This document shows positions 11,206 to 22,851 of a stretch of 64,000 nt of DNA, piece after piece. The stretch comes from Chloranthus sessilifolius. Taxonomy: Eukaryota; Streptophyta; Magnoliopsida; Chloranthales; Chloranthaceae. The notes under the pieces are model-generated. The model had not been told where the DNA came from, did not search any database, and saw only the letters and a list, made by a program, of their open reading frames with translations. The translations under genes and the position numbers were made by a program. The stretch spans positions 118,008,331 through 118,072,330 of the forward strand of contig CM037585.1 in NCBI GenBank assembly GCA_021018995.1, given 5' to 3'. The number at the start of each line of letters is the position of its first letter. Within the stretch, counting starts at the first letter, position 1.

Positions 11206-13780
11206 AGGGTAGTACTGACAAGCAACTCGTGTCGATTAAATCGATAGAACGGACCCAAAACGAGGCCCTGATGGATCTGGGACTAACCTGGAATTATCCC
11301 AGACCGAGACCCAGAAATATTTGGCATGAGATGGACCACTAGGTGGACCCCATCGATGGCCCAAGTATATAGGCATTGCAGCCCACAGCAGTCTGCTCTT
11401 AGAATAGAGAACAAAATAAATTGAAATAAATTTTGAAAAATTTCCGAAAAACTTAGATAAATAAGTTAACGAGTTCCCGATACCCGGTTAAAATTTCAAA
11501 GTCGGACTCCATGCGGTTTGAAAGTTACGATACCCAAAGCACAATGCAACGATGCTGCCTTGTTGCACTAGAAATCAGAGCCCTCGAAGAGCTATGTTTT
11601 CCGTGACCAAAACCTCTCCAGAAAAATCTGGGATAAATTAATGTCAAAACTTGACCTGTATCCAAGGTTTAGGTAAAGTTTCAAGCGATAATTCTATCAA
11701 GAATATTGGTTGAAAAATCTGGAGCGTTGTGACGCAGAACTGCGAATCATGGCACCTAGCTAGTAACCTGACCCAACCGTTAATCTGATAGACCTAATAC
11801 CATCCTGATCCCTTTACCTTCCCCAAAATATAAAAAAAATTATAGGTAACTCATTGAGCTTTCCAGAAAGCCGTTGAGTGCCCGCTTTCGATATCGACAT
11901 CAAGAGTTATAGACCTGATATTGAAGCCCAATAACATGATAAACGTGGATAGATCTCAGTGATCTATCGATCATGATCATGTCAGACCATATTTTTGAGT
12001 GCCACCACCTGGGAAAAATGCGGTTTCCGTTACTCTTTCACACAACTTTCATAGGACTCGAAAATTAGATCGAAGTTGACTTACCCTGAAGTATTCGACA
12101 CACTTGTGAAAAAGTTTGTAATTTAATGATTTTTAGTCAAAATATTGACTTACCCCGAAACCTGTGACCACCTGGTAAATACCATACCAGATCACGGTAA
12201 TTAGCGATGGAACTGATATTGACTTGGTCACAATTAAGCCATGTGATACATAATAGCAGTCAATCTAAAATGATTCAAGTACAATTAAAAAATCACACCT
12301 ATAAGATAATGCAAATCTTCCGATAAGTGAGCTTCAATATTAGCCATTAAAATATAAGAATAATGGCAGATAGTAGAGTGCACAAAATTGGACAATGCAT
12401 GATACCCGTTCACTATTCGAGGTGCAATGGGACGCAGGGTTTTAGAAAAAGTAGAAAGAAGGATTCTCCAATTCCATTTATAGATGTTGTAGAAGAAGTA
12501 GAGCTGATAGTGCGTACTAGAGACCGTACCTTATCTCTAATAACTGTCACGCATGTATTGTCAAGTCCGTCAGTAACGAATGCTTTACAACCAAGCAACT
12601 GACTTCGTACCTGGACGCCATCAAACGCCTTTTACGGAAAAGCCCATGGGCCCCACCACGTGGTCGTCTCACACCCTCACTAATGGAAAATAACGGTTTT
12701 CCTAGAGGGCCGTGCATACGCAAAACTCATGTCCTCCCATTTCGTACCGTTTTTATATGTATTTATCGGCCGATACAAAGTGTTACGTCCGACATTGCTA
12801 TGTTTCTCTCGCTCTATTTATGATATTTTTTTCTTTATCATCATTACGTGATGCTGCGAGACTTTTAATGCTTATTCTAATGAAAAGTAAAAAAGCATGA
12901 TCCACTTTTTTTATTATGCCTCTTGACTCACAATTAAACACTAAAAATGATGTTGTTTAATTGATGTTACACCATTAAAATTATACTTACCATCCCAGGC
13001 TCTAAATATCGGATTTATCATTAAGCCATATAGCTCATATATATTTTAAATTGTCTCACAATGCATCAGGAATATACTCAACCTAAAGAAATGCGCCTTT
13101 AAGTGTAAATCTCTCTAAATCACTATTAATTTTTGGGCATATTGCACTTTAATCTATGAGCTATCATTTTGATGGCATCCATCACCCTCATCTTAACCAG
13201 TAATTGTGTAAAAATCATTTAAACACAATTTTAGTATTTAAAAGAGTCGGATCTTTCATTTTTTATGGGGCGAAAACAATTTCACGCTCCTGTAATTTCA
13301 CCAGTCGCACAATCACTAGAAACTCCCCCAACTTCGCCCCTTCTACCAGCCACCCTAGTCGCCAACCCATTCAATTACCACCACCACCCCCAATTGATGC
13401 TTCTTGTCATTGGAAAATTGACTCGAACCTCACTTGAAAATTGTATTTGTCCATAATCGATCAGTTGAATCCCCCACCTTCCGACATGGCTCCATCACCA
13501 TCGGAGCCTCTTCCTCCAAGCCATTACCTCGAATCTCTTCCCTTCATGACCCCCCCTCTATCATTTTTCATACCTCTAAGCTCACTCCCTAGAGTCACCA
13601 AAAGGCAGCGAGAAAGTTCCTGAAAAATGGCTCTGTTCATTTCTTGTTTACTCTCTCTTTCTTTATCAAATCACACAACTACCATGGTTGTCACTGGCCC
13701 CACCATGTGTTCACCGATGCTACCACCATCACCGCCACCCCCACTAAATATGTCGTCAATGTTATATCGTCGGAGTTGAT
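11206..13780. other. LTR-like then intergenic sequence, no gene seen
   Basis: 11,400-12,100 reads like an LTR. It has CTTTCCAGAAAGCCGTTGAG (11,861) followed by GACATCAAGAGTTATAGACC, weakly resembling the block shared by the gypsy LTR at 31.9 kb and the solo LTRs at 58.3/62.4 kb. The open frames at 12,363-12,602 and 13,204-13,623 are short and low in information (proline/serine-rich in the latter), with no recognised domain. Confidence 0.4.
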
Positions 13781-13781
13781 G

Positions 13782-13944
13782 CGCTACAAAAAATAATACT
13801 AATAGCGGCAATTTTTAGCTGTAAAAAACTGTCGCTATTAACAAAAAAAACTATTAAGACTATTAGCGGCAAGGGATATAATGACAATTTTTTGTTAATA
13901 GCAGTAATTTTTGGTTGTTGCTAATACTCTTATTTTTTGTAGTG
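13782..13944. mobile_element. CACTA-type MITE, copy 3 (TSD ATG)
   Basis: Begins CGCTACAAAAAATAATACTA (one change in the CACTA end) and ends CTTATTTTTTGTAGTG. Flanked by ATG on both sides. Internal AGCGGCAATTTTT fold-back units match the other copies. Confidence 0.87.
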
Positions 13945-14181
13945 ATGTCATTTTTCGTCACCGTCCAAGGAGTGCTATCCGTTTATCGAAGTTAAGGAAA
14001 TAAAAGAATAAAAATAAGAAAAGGGTGCTTCATGAACACAACTAAGTGGGTAGATATTTTAAAAAAATTGATAAAAAATAAATGGGTGTGACTATAAATT
14101 TTCTAATAATAAGTGAGTGCAAGTAAAATGTGGGTGCTTTTCGAATTTTAGTTGATGAAAATGGTGGTACCCTTATAATAT

Positions 14182-14273
14182 CACTATAAAAATAAGGCTA
14201 TTAGCCTACTAGCGGTGATTTTTGGAGTTTTTTGCTCCAAAAAAAAATGCGGCTAATAATTTTTTTTTCAGTG
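14182..14273. mobile_element. CACTA-type MITE, short copy 4 (TSD TAT)
   Basis: Begins CACTATAAAAATAAGGCTAT and ends TTTTTTTTCAGTG. Flanked by TAT on both sides. It is 92 bp long, so an internally deleted member of the same family. Confidence 0.8.
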
Positions 14274-15917
14274 TATTCATAGTAAAGACAGATTACTGCA
14301 CCAAAGCAATGGTTGGAGGCTTTAAGTTTTAGCGTGCACATAGAAAAATTTAGTGCGGCAAAAGTATCACTCTTAATTTATCTTTTTATTGAAGATGCAG
14401 TAGAGAAATAGGAGTATCACGGTTTATAATTTTTCCGCTTTGAAATGAGACTTTTCTAGCAAAATTTCTCGTGAAACGAGATGGTTGATTACATATTCGG
14501 TTGGGAGGTGAAAATCAATGGGATAATGGCTCATCATCGACATTTAATTATTACAAAAATAGTGTCTAATTAACCTTTCACCCTTAAATTTGGCTTTTAA
14601 TCTTACAACATTAAAGTATGATTTATTATTACGCTAGATAGCGTACATCTGTGATCAATCTAAATCTAAATCGTTAGAATATGTCTTTATCAAAGCATCA
14701 CACCTATAAGAGAATAGCGGAATCATCACATTGCCAAAGTTTAATATCAGTTATTTAAAAAACTAAGAACACAATTGGTATTAGAACACACAGATTAGAT
14801 GGTTCAAATCTCTCAAAAGTGTAATTTTTGGATTGATTGTCCTCCATATATGATTTATAACTTTGGTGGTATGAATTACCTACATCTTAAACCATTAATA
14901 ATGTAAAATCATTTAAACACTATTTTGGCGTTTAAATCACAGTTAAGGGAGCTGATCCAAAAACCAATACGAGCATAAAATCATGCTCTCTGATATGTAT
15001 ATTTTACCACAAACATGGTATATATCTACTATTTTTTTTTTTTTTTTTGATAGGAACATGGTATATATCTACACTTGCCACACATAAGAGTGTACATTGA
15101 TTAGCGATGTACAGTTTAAACACTAGCTCAATCTTTCTCTTTCTTCTATTCACTAATTTTATTATTATAAAATTTAGCCAATGAGCTAAAGTGAAATGAG
15201 CGGTGGTTACAGAACAAAATTCTTAAGTAGAATGGAGCGTAGAATTTTGTCTTTTCTCAAAGTAATAGTAGAGAATATTGTATAAAATAATCAATTATCA
15301 AAGTAATAGAGGTCGGTGGATATATATTCGTTCAATATCAGCAAAGCCAGTTGGGGCATTCTATTTGAATGTCAAACCGAATTATCATCATTGCTGCTCG
15401 TCCCTGACTTCTCAACCATCTTGCATTGCATGTATATATTTGACGCTGGGAAGGGTGAAGCGTTTGAATCTTCTACCCGAGTTAGATGACTAATACGTTG
15501 CACTACACTCAGCCCCAAGCCATTATCATCCAATTCCATTATTTTTTTTTTTTAAACAACCACCACTATCAATCTAATCGTAGTTAATGGAAGAGGTGCT
15601 CCTTCTTCATTGGAGAACGCTCAAGCGTCCTCTAAGATAAGGAAAAATCTCTAATTGGCAATATGAAACCAAATTGATTGCACACACATAGTGCACGGGT
15701 TTATTACTTAGATTAACTACTAAGAGAAAAAAAAATTGAAAACTCATCTCCACCATGTATTTTTTTGGCCCTTGAAATTTGAATTGTTGAAATCAGTCAA
15801 ACTTTTACGGAAGCCTTAAAAAATAAAATTTTAAATTTTTTCTTCCAAAATTGATCTAATTCATCCCAGCATGCTCCACGTAGTGTCCAAATAGTGATTT
15901 TAGATGTCGCGTACCCG

Positions 15918-15918
<1 letters not shown>
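14274..15918. other. Intergenic, no gene seen
   Basis: AT-rich sequence. It holds a T-run near 15,031-15,048 (with ATGGTATATATCTAC on both sides, a small direct duplication) and a T-run at about 15,541-15,552. The 71-codon frame at 15,278 has no recognisable similarity. Confidence 0.45.

Positions 15919-15953
<35 letters not shown>
15919..15953. repeat. (TA)n microsatellite
   Basis: About 17 uninterrupted TA dinucleotides, immediately followed by TCGG and, 12 bp later, a CACTA-type MITE. Confidence 0.95.
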
Positions 15954-15954
<1 letters not shown>

Positions 15955-15965
15955 CGGTTGTGCAC

Positions 15966-16104
15966 CACTACAAAAATAAGGTGTTTCAACGGTACTTGCT
16001 ATTAGGTCAATTTTTGGTAGCGATAGGACTAATAATAGCAGTTTTTTGTAGCGACAGGACTAATAGGAAAAAACTGCAACTAATAGTCTTAGTTTTTTGT
16101 AATG
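15966..16104. mobile_element. CACTA-type MITE, copy 5 (TSD CAC)
   Basis: Begins CACTACAAAAATAAGGTG and ends CTTAGTTTTTTGTAATG (one change in the terminal TAGTG). Flanked by CAC on both sides. Confidence 0.85.
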
Positions 16105-16140
16105 CACGCGGAGACTAATGCCATATAGCAGTACCAGAAA

Positions 16141-16541
16141 GGGAGCCATTACTTGCACTTGCTTTTTAAGTGATTGCATCGAAGTGAAAAAAAAGACTTT
16201 GTATTTTAGGGACTTGTGATATGTGAAAGCACAATCTGAGCCGTCTAATTTAAACTTCATGATCTATAGATCTGTAATGGATAAGATTGACATGAAATAT
16301 AATCTTTATCATATGATTAAATATAGTCAATGACTATTATTTGATTCAACAGTTGACAACAATAAATTATATGACAAATATCATGTTTTGCACTAATCTT
16401 ATCCATTAAGGATCTATAGATCATGAACTTTAAATCAGACTACCTAGATTGTGTTTTTATATGTCACACATCCCTAAAATATAAAGTCTTTCTTTAACCT
16501 CAGTGCAATTACTTAAAAAGCGTGTGTAAGTAATGGATCCC
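16141..16541. mobile_element. Long-TIR fold-back MITE, Mutator-like (about 9-bp TSD)
   Basis: The two halves are inverted copies. Left GGGAGCCATTACTTGCAC, CTTTTTAAGTGATTGCA, TATTTTAGGGACTTGTGA, CATGATCTATAGATC pairs with right GATCTATAGATCATGAA, CACACATCCCTAAAATATAAA, AATTACTTAAAAAGCG, GTAAGTAATGGATCCC. Terminal arms are well over 100 bp. The flanks TACCAGAAA/TAGAAGAAA agree at 7 of 9 positions, which suggests the 9-bp duplication of a MULE. A diverged relative lies at 38,686-39,045. No transposase is encoded. Confidence 0.78.
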
Positions 16542-17146
16542 TAGAAGAAATTGTGAAAAGAGTGAAGAGATTCCGCTTTTCGTTACGTTTTTACGGTGGG
16601 CCACTTTAGAAGAGAAGAGAAAGGAGATAATGAAGCGGCGTGGTCACATGGGAAGAGCAGAAATTATGTATATTTTTATATGTTAGAGACATTTTCATTC
16701 ATGTAACAACAAAAGGCATAAATCATGGAGCCTTTTCTTTTCAACCTTTGCATGTGACGGGTCTCGAGCTCGCCACACACGCTCGATCCACTACAAACTT
16801 TCTCCATGCAAACTTTCATTATTCCATGTCTGTCCCCTGCTCTCCTATCATCTAACCTATAATTAGGTATATATCCAAATGTACCTACCTAGGTATCTAT
16901 TATCCTTTGCTGCATGTTGGAAGTAAGATGTTATGCATATGTGTATTGATGGGTTTTCTTTACTTACAACCAATGGAGAAAGTGAACTTCTCTTCCATCC
17001 CGGTCTCGGTTAGATTCCTAACACTCCCTCTCATATGTTGGTCAAAGCAAACGCTTAGCAGCATCTGAAGTTTCATCGAAAATCCTCTTCATATGGATAA
17101 ACAAACGTCCAAAAATTCTAGACTTGCTTTTGCCCGGATTTGTGGA
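16542..17146. other. Intergenic, no gene seen
   Basis: No recognised coding region. The 71-codon frame at 16,640 shows no family features. Confidence 0.4.
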
Positions 17147-17288
17147 CACTACAAAAAACAAGACTATTAGCCGCAGCCAAAAACTGCCGCTAATACCCTT
17201 TTCGCTAATAGTCTTAATAGAGTTTTTATTAATAGCGGCAATTTTTTATTCCAAAAAGCTGCCTCTAATAATCTTATTTTTTATAGTG
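17147..17288. mobile_element. CACTA-type MITE, copy 6, abutting the LINE
   Basis: Begins CACTACAAAAAACAAGACTA and ends AATCTTATTTTTTATAGTG, with internal AACTGCCGCTAATA and AGCGGCAATTTTTT fold-back units. The flanks GGA/TGA differ at one base. The LINE ORF1 reading frame starts immediately beyond it, so the MITE either inserted into the LINE or marks its truncation point. Confidence 0.82.
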
Positions 17289-17292
17289 TGAG

Positions 17293-18085
17293 GTAGAGAT
17301 TGGAGCCTCGTTATCAGATTAGGTGGAGCTCAAATTGTCGGATGGCTCTTCCCAATATCAGGTTATCGAATATGAGTGGAAACCTCATGCTTTCCCTTCC
17401 TGTAAATCGATTCTTCTTCATGCTGATTGCTCCAAAAAAGTTCCTAGGAAAGAAGCTTCAAGCAAAATTTGGGTTCCTAAGAAGGTGCAGACTGTTCAAG
17501 ATACTGACGACAATTTCAAGGCAATGAAGCTTAAGGAAGTAGACGATATTGATGCCACAAATTTTACCAGTAATCAGACACCAGAGGCCCCGATAATCTG
17601 TGAAGTAGTACCAGTAAATGATAGTTCTAATGATCATGAGGATGAGATTATTATGGATACTCTCAGAAATCGTGATAATTTGGAGATCAAGATTCCAAAT
17701 ATAGAAGTTGATAACGTGAACATGGAAGTTGCCATTCCGGTTATTGTGGAGGCCGAGCGTATAGCTGAAGACAATTTGGTGATTGTGGAGGCCGAGCGGA
17801 TAGTTGAAGATAGGTCGTTGGGACGGCATGAAGTCCATCCTAGACGAAACTCACCATGTGAATCCCCTAAATCTGCTCCACATCCTTCGGCTGCTCATAT
17901 TCTTGAACCAGAATTCTAGAGTTTCTAATTCCGAACTTGAAGGGATATCCTTGAGAGGTAATTAAGAAGATCTCTTCCCATAACCAATTTGATTTGTTAC
18001 TTGATGTGGAAAATCTTACCTCTGGAGTTATGGAAAATAGTCATCTACGGCTAGGATCCTTATCCAATATTTTAGGATTACAAGA
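17293..18085 (+). pseudogene. LINE ORF1 (nucleic-acid-binding protein), middle part
   Basis: The frame open to 17,919 reads ELKLSDGSSQYQVIEYEWKP and then a Cys/His patch (PSCKSILLHADCSKK) where plant LINE ORF1 proteins have their CCHC zinc knuckle; one knuckle cysteine appears lost. It is followed by a long acidic, low-complexity region containing an imperfect internal repeat (VIVEAERIAEDN / VIVEAERIVEDR). Stop codons from 17,917 onward break the frame before the copia insertion at 18,086. The N-terminal DUF4283-like part expected in this family is absent. In life ORF1 would coat the LINE RNA. Confidence 0.75.
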
Positions 18086-18328
18086 TATTAGAACCCTACT
18101 ACCCCAGTTCCTACAAACTACCACTACTCCACTTCTTACAAACTACCCAAACCCCTCACCTTCTACAAACTATCCACTATCCCACTTCTTACAAACTACC
18201 CTCTATATTGTATTATAAATATAACATATTTGTGCATTTGTAAAACATTGATTTGTAAAGCATTGAGGAATAACAAAGCGAAAACTTTGTCCCATTTATT
18301 TTTACAATATTTTTATATTTATTTAACA
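18086..18328 (+). repeat. 5' LTR of the nested copia element
   Basis: 243 bp. It contains a short tandem array of CTACAAACTACCACTACYCC-like units, then a TATA-like ATTGTATTATAAATATAAC (about 18,208) that probably served as the promoter. It is followed directly by the PBS. The 3' LTR shares only the first ~98 bp. Confidence 0.85.
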
Positions 18329-18514
18329 TGGTATCAGAGCCACTCGGCTTCTGAATTTTTGGTTCATCAAATGGCGGACGGTTGTTAATCTATTGCGTCA
18401 AATTTGATTAATGATGTGGCGTCTCCCTATTATCTTCATCCATCCGATCATCTGGGTGCTACCCTCGTTTCAACTTCTCTTATTGGTGAAAACTATTCCA
18501 CTTGAAAAAGATCG

Positions 18515-18979
18515 ATGAAAATCGCATTGAATGCTAAAAACAAACTTGGATTTGTTGATGGCACCCTCAAGAAACCAACTATGAACTTGGCAGAGCTTCA
18601 AGCGGGGGATCGTTGCAATGACATAATTTTGTCATGGATACTCAATGTCATCGACAAAAGTCTCACCAGTAGCATCATCTATGGCGATACACCGCATGAC
18701 GTATGGTTGAATCTCGAAGAACGATTCTCACAAAGCAATAATCCTCGAGTCATTCAACTTAAACGTGCAATATGTATGTTGCAACAAGATCAACAATCAT
18801 TGGTAACCTACTATAATACCATAAAATCCTATTGGGATGAATTAGGAACTCATGTATTGACATCCGAATGCACTTGTGGAGCATTCAAAGACCTTCAACA
18901 GTTTCAAGAAACGGAACGAGTCTACCAATTCTTAATGGGACTTAATGAGATGTATTCTTTCATTCGTAGCCAGTTCTAG
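18515..18979 (+). pseudogene. Copia gag (UBN2-type capsid region)
   Basis: 155-codon open part of gag with the conserved LGFVDGTLKKP, W..CND..LSWI, ARTHDVW-like 'TPHDVWLNLEERFSQSN' and YYNTIKSYWDEL motifs of plant copia gag. The true start lies upstream: the segment before it reads as gag but has a TGA in the SLIGENYS.. region (about 18,504), so the open frame begins at an internal Met. Gag would form the virus-like particle around the element RNA. The frame closes at 18,979 and resumes in another frame. Confidence 0.85.
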
Positions 18980-19012
18980 TCATGGATCCTCTCCCCACGG
19001 TTAGTAAAGCAT

Positions 19013-19990
19013 ATGCCATTATCAACCAAGAAGAGAAGCAAAGACTCCTCCACTTGTCCGCTCCACACATCAAGGATTCGGCGGCACTCATTGCTGATAC
19101 TAGGAATCTTAATGTTGGTGGAGATAACCAACACAATCAAATTAGTGGACAAGGCAAAATGTTATAAGATAGTTGGTTACCCACAAAATTTTGGAAAAGG
19201 AAAATGGAACCAACCTTATAACAATCGCACTTCATCAAAGGTTATTACTACTCATAACGTTTTACTACTTGGAACACCTAGCAATCCTCAAGATGGGATG
19301 AATCCAACCGCCAATCATGCTCTCACCAATCTCTCGACAGAACAATACCAACAACTCCTATCATTACTTAATGCAAATGAAAAATCTGCCAATCTTGCTA
19401 GTAACATGTCATTATTTTCTTGCAATTCTGCTATTTCATTTCCATCCACCACATGGATCATCGATAGTGGTGCGTCTGATCACATGACCCCTTATGCATC
19501 TTCTTTCACGAGTTTGATTCAAACTCATGAAACTAAACCTGTTAAGCTACCTACTGGTGATATGACAACCATCACACATGTTGGTTCAGTCAATCTTTCT
19601 AAAAATATTATTTTACATAATGTTCTTTGTGTACCCCAATTTCAATTCAATCTACTATTTGTTAGAAAACTAACCCAACAATTGAACTGTGCTGCTATAT
19701 TTTTTCTAACATTTTATATTTTTCAGGACTTGTCATCGAGGAAGCTGATTGGAGTGGGTGAAGTAAGAGATGGTCTTTATCATTTCATCCAACCACCAAC
19801 ATCACCAATATCAACACCATCAGCCATGCATGTTACAAGACCAAACTCCAACCTCTGGCACATGCGACTTGGGCGCCCTTCTACTGCTCGTCTATCTAAT
19901 TTATCTTCTCTTTCTAAAAATATTTTTTACTTTAACTCTCATTGTGATGTTTGTCAAATTTCTAAACAAAAGCGCAGTCCTTTTCTTTAA
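19013..19990 (+). pseudogene. Copia protease and pre-integrase region
   Basis: The 325-codon frame contains the aspartic protease active-site motif WIIDSGASDHMT (DSG codons at 19,463-19,471), then the GAG-pre-integrase segment LWHMRLGRPS ending in the CDVCQISKQKR zinc-finger cysteines. The H-H-C-C arrangement is that of the integrase N-terminal domain. It stops at 19,990, exactly where the integrase core should continue; the core carries on in other frames, so a frameshift has occurred. The catalytic Asp of the protease is intact. Confidence 0.88.
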
Positions 19991-20915
19991 GTGACAATCG
20001 TAGCAGTCGTCCTTTGATCTAATATATTGTAATATTTGGGGTGGATATCTTACTACATCTTTCACTGGTGCACACTACTTTCTTACTATTGTAGATGATT
20101 TTTCACGTTGTACATGGGTTTATCTTATGCGTTTTAAATCTGAAACATATTCGTTTCTCACAAAGTTTTGTACAATGATTAAAAACCAATTTCAAAATCT
20201 GATTTGTCAAATAAGGACCAACAATGGCATGAAATTTCTTTATACTGCTATGCAAAATTTTTTCCACGAACATGAAATTATTCATCAACGAACTTGTGTT
20301 GAAACCCCACAATAAAATGGGGTGGCAGAGCGAAAACACCGACATTTTCTTGAAGTAGCCCAAGCCTCACGTTTTCAAGCCAACTTACTATTATATTTTT
20401 GGGGAGAATGTGTACTCACTGCCACTTACCTTATCAATCGAATTCCTACACCAAACCTTAATGGTAAGACCCCTTATGAACTGCTTTTCAATTGTACCCC
20501 TACCTATGACCACCTTCGGACATTCGGGTGTCTTTGTTACGCTCGCACATTAAGTGCACATCGCCATAAATTTTCCCCCCGTGCCTCACAGTGCATATTT
20601 GTCGGATACCCTTTTGGTCAACGTGGTTATCGAGTTTATGATATTAATACTAGACGTCTTTTCACTTCTCGTGACGTTGTATTCATTGAATCTACATTCC
20701 CTTTCCAATCACAAACAAAGTCCATCTCCGAATCCATTCCCACTGTACTTCCTTTACCAGTTAATGATCAAGGAAATATTACTATTAGTTTGGAAGATCA
20801 ACCTTTTACATTTCTCATTCTCGACATAGCTCATAATATTCCTCCACCTACAATCCAACCCCATGAACCTAATTTAGATATTACACCCACTCTACAACAC
20901 CTTGAACCACGTTGA
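19990..20915 (+). pseudogene. Copia integrase core and C-terminal region
   Basis: DDE-type integrase remains in shifting frames. FSRCTWVYLM (about 20,100) is followed by a Q-to-stop change just before [10 protein letters not shown] (20,313-20,340), a hallmark of the copia integrase glutamate region. The 197-codon frame 20,322-20,915 then gives the [20 protein letters not shown] and [10 protein letters not shown] motifs. It would insert element cDNA into the chromosome, but the premature stop and frameshifts abolish this. Confidence 0.88.
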
Positions 20916-21158
20916 TCTCAGCGAAATATTACACATCCATCTCACCTTAAAGATTTTATTTGTCCTATTTTACCTCACAAGACTTCTCATACTTTACCAA
21001 CTGCACAGCTATCTACAGTTAATACCTATCCTATTTCTAAGTCTCTCTCCTATGCACGTTTTTCTCCTAACCATATTGCTTTCTTATCTGCTATTCATTC
21101 CTATGAAGAACCCCAAACTTTTTCACAAGCTGTTAAATATCACTATTGGCATGATGCA

Positions 21159-22643
21159 ATGTCTGTGGAGATAGATGCATTACAACAAAATCAGACGTGG
21201 ATTCTACAACCATTGCCACCAGGCAAGAAACCTATTGGCTGTAAATGGATATACAAAGTCAAATATCGGGCCGATGGAACTGTAGAACGATTCAAGGCTC
21301 GTTTAGTTGCTAAAGGTTACACTAAAAAAGAATGGTTAGATTATCATGAAACCTTTGCTCCTGTTGCTAAACTCGTCACTGTGCGTTGCCTCTTAGCCGT
21401 GGCGTCCATTAGAAACTGACCTCTTCACCAACTAGATGTTAACAATGCCTTCCTTCATGGGGACCTGCACGAAGAAGTTTATATGCAACTTCCTCCTGGT
21501 TTCTCTTAACAGGGGGAGCATCTCGTTTGTCGCCTGCACAAGTCTCTCTATGGCCTCAAACAAGCATCACGTAACTGGTTTGCAAAATTTTCTACTGCCC
21601 TCAAAGATGCCGGTTACTCTCAATCAATTACAGATTATTCTCTGTTTACACGATACAAGGGTTCTACATTCACAGCCGTCTTAGTATATGTCGATAATAT
21701 CATCGTGACAGGCAGCTGCAACACTTCTATTAATAATCTGAAGATCTTTCTCAATAATCGTTTTCATATCAAATATTTGGGCCTCCTAAAATATTTTTTA
21801 GGAATTGAAGTTGCATGATCTCCAAAAGGCATTTTTTTGAGCCAGCGAAAATATACTCTTGACATACTCGCTGACAGTGATCATCTTGGAACTCAACCTA
21901 CTACATTTCCAATGGAACAAAATCTCTGTTTAACCAATGAACATGGCGAACTTCTTCATGATCCAACAGTTTATCGTCGCCTAGTTGGTCGACTCATTTA
22001 CCTTACTATTACAAAGCCTGACATAGTTTACTCTGTGAATATTCTTAGCCAATTCATGCATCAGCCTTGTCAACCACATTATGTTGCAGCTACTAGAGTA
22101 CTCCGATATCTCAAATCTTCTCCAGGCCAAGGCATCATGTTACCATCCGACAATTCCTTCATTCTCTTCGCATACGCTGATTCTGATTGGGCAAGTTGTC
22201 CCATAACACGGCGCTCTACCACAGGATACTTCATCAAGCTCGGTTACAGTCCAATTTCATGGAAATCTAAGAAACAATCTGTTGTTTCTCGCTTGTCCGC
22301 TGAGGCTGAATATAGAGATATGACCAATGCTACTTGTGAACTTGTCTGGTTAAAGGCACTTCTTCAAGATCTCCAAGTTTATCATCCAAAACCTATGCAA
22401 CTATTTGGTGACAATCAAGCAGCACTTCACATTGCGACAAATCCAGTCTTTCATGAACGAACAAAGCACATCGAGATTGATTGTTATTCAGTTCGTGAAA
22501 AGATTACTTTAGGCACCCTAGTCACCTCCTACGTACACATGCGCAATCAACTAGCAGACTTCTTTACCAAAGCACTAGGCCGTGATCAATTTCAATTTTT
22601 ACTTCGCAAGTTGGGCGTTTCGAATCTCCGCGCTCCAACTTGA
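21159..22643 (+). pseudogene. Copia reverse transcriptase and RNase H
   Basis: RT begins [11 protein letters not shown].. with [25 protein letters not shown] and [13 protein letters not shown] (to 21,419). A stop and frame changes follow. The catalytic box reads YVDN (21,687-21,698) rather than YVDD, losing the second metal-binding Asp. The last frame (21,837-22,643) carries the thumb/connection GRLIYLTITKPDIVYSVN and the RNase H motifs ADSDWASCPITRRSTTGY and SRLSAEAEYRDM, ending just before the polypurine tract. RNase H looks intact but RT does not. Confidence 0.9.
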
Positions 22644-22650
22644 GGGGGAG

Positions 22651-22748
22651 TATTAGAACCACCCCACTACCCCACTTCCTACAAACTACCACTACCCCAC
22701 TTCCTACAAACTACCCAAACCCCCCACCTTCTACAAACTACCCAAACT
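22651..22748 (+). repeat. Truncated 3' LTR of the nested copia element
   Basis: Starts TATTAGAACC like the 5' LTR, immediately after the polypurine tract, and follows it through the CTACAAACTACC array. At about 22,748 it passes straight into the lysine-rich tail of LINE ORF1. About 145 bp of LTR are missing, probably deleted by slippage or recombination in the array. Confidence 0.82.
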
Positions 22749-22851
22749 AATAAGAAACATAAAAAGAAGAAAGGAAAGTCGAATCCTAAGAATTCCATAA
22801 AGGGAAAGGAAACCAAGGCTGGATCGGGCCAGCAGAATGTTAAGTCTTAAT
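22749..22851 (+). pseudogene. LINE ORF1, lysine-rich C-terminal tail
   Basis: The frame AAT AAG AAA CAT.. encodes a basic tail (NKKHKKKKGKSNPKNS, then IKGKETKAGSGQQNVKS) ending in TAA at 22,849-22,851. The final A of that stop is the first base of the ORF2 ATG (TAATG). It joins the ORF1 segment left of the copia insertion. The tail would help RNA binding. Confidence 0.75.

Larger units (their letters stand above)
18086..22748 (+). mobile_element. Ty1/copia LTR retrotransposon nested in the LINE
   Basis: 5' LTR 18,086-18,328 (starts TATTAGAACC, a decayed TG end; ends TTTAACA), primer-binding site TGGTATCAGAGC (18,329-18,340, initiator Met tRNA type), gag-pol, polypurine tract TTGAGGGGGAG (22,640-22,650), then a 3' LTR that starts identically (22,651) but stops after about 98 bp inside a CTACAAACTACC repeat. 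The domain order protease, integrase, reverse transcriptase, RNase H is the copia order. Multiple stops and frameshifts plus the truncated 3' LTR make it non-autonomous. A clean 5-bp target duplication could not be shown because the right end is lost. Confidence 0.93.
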
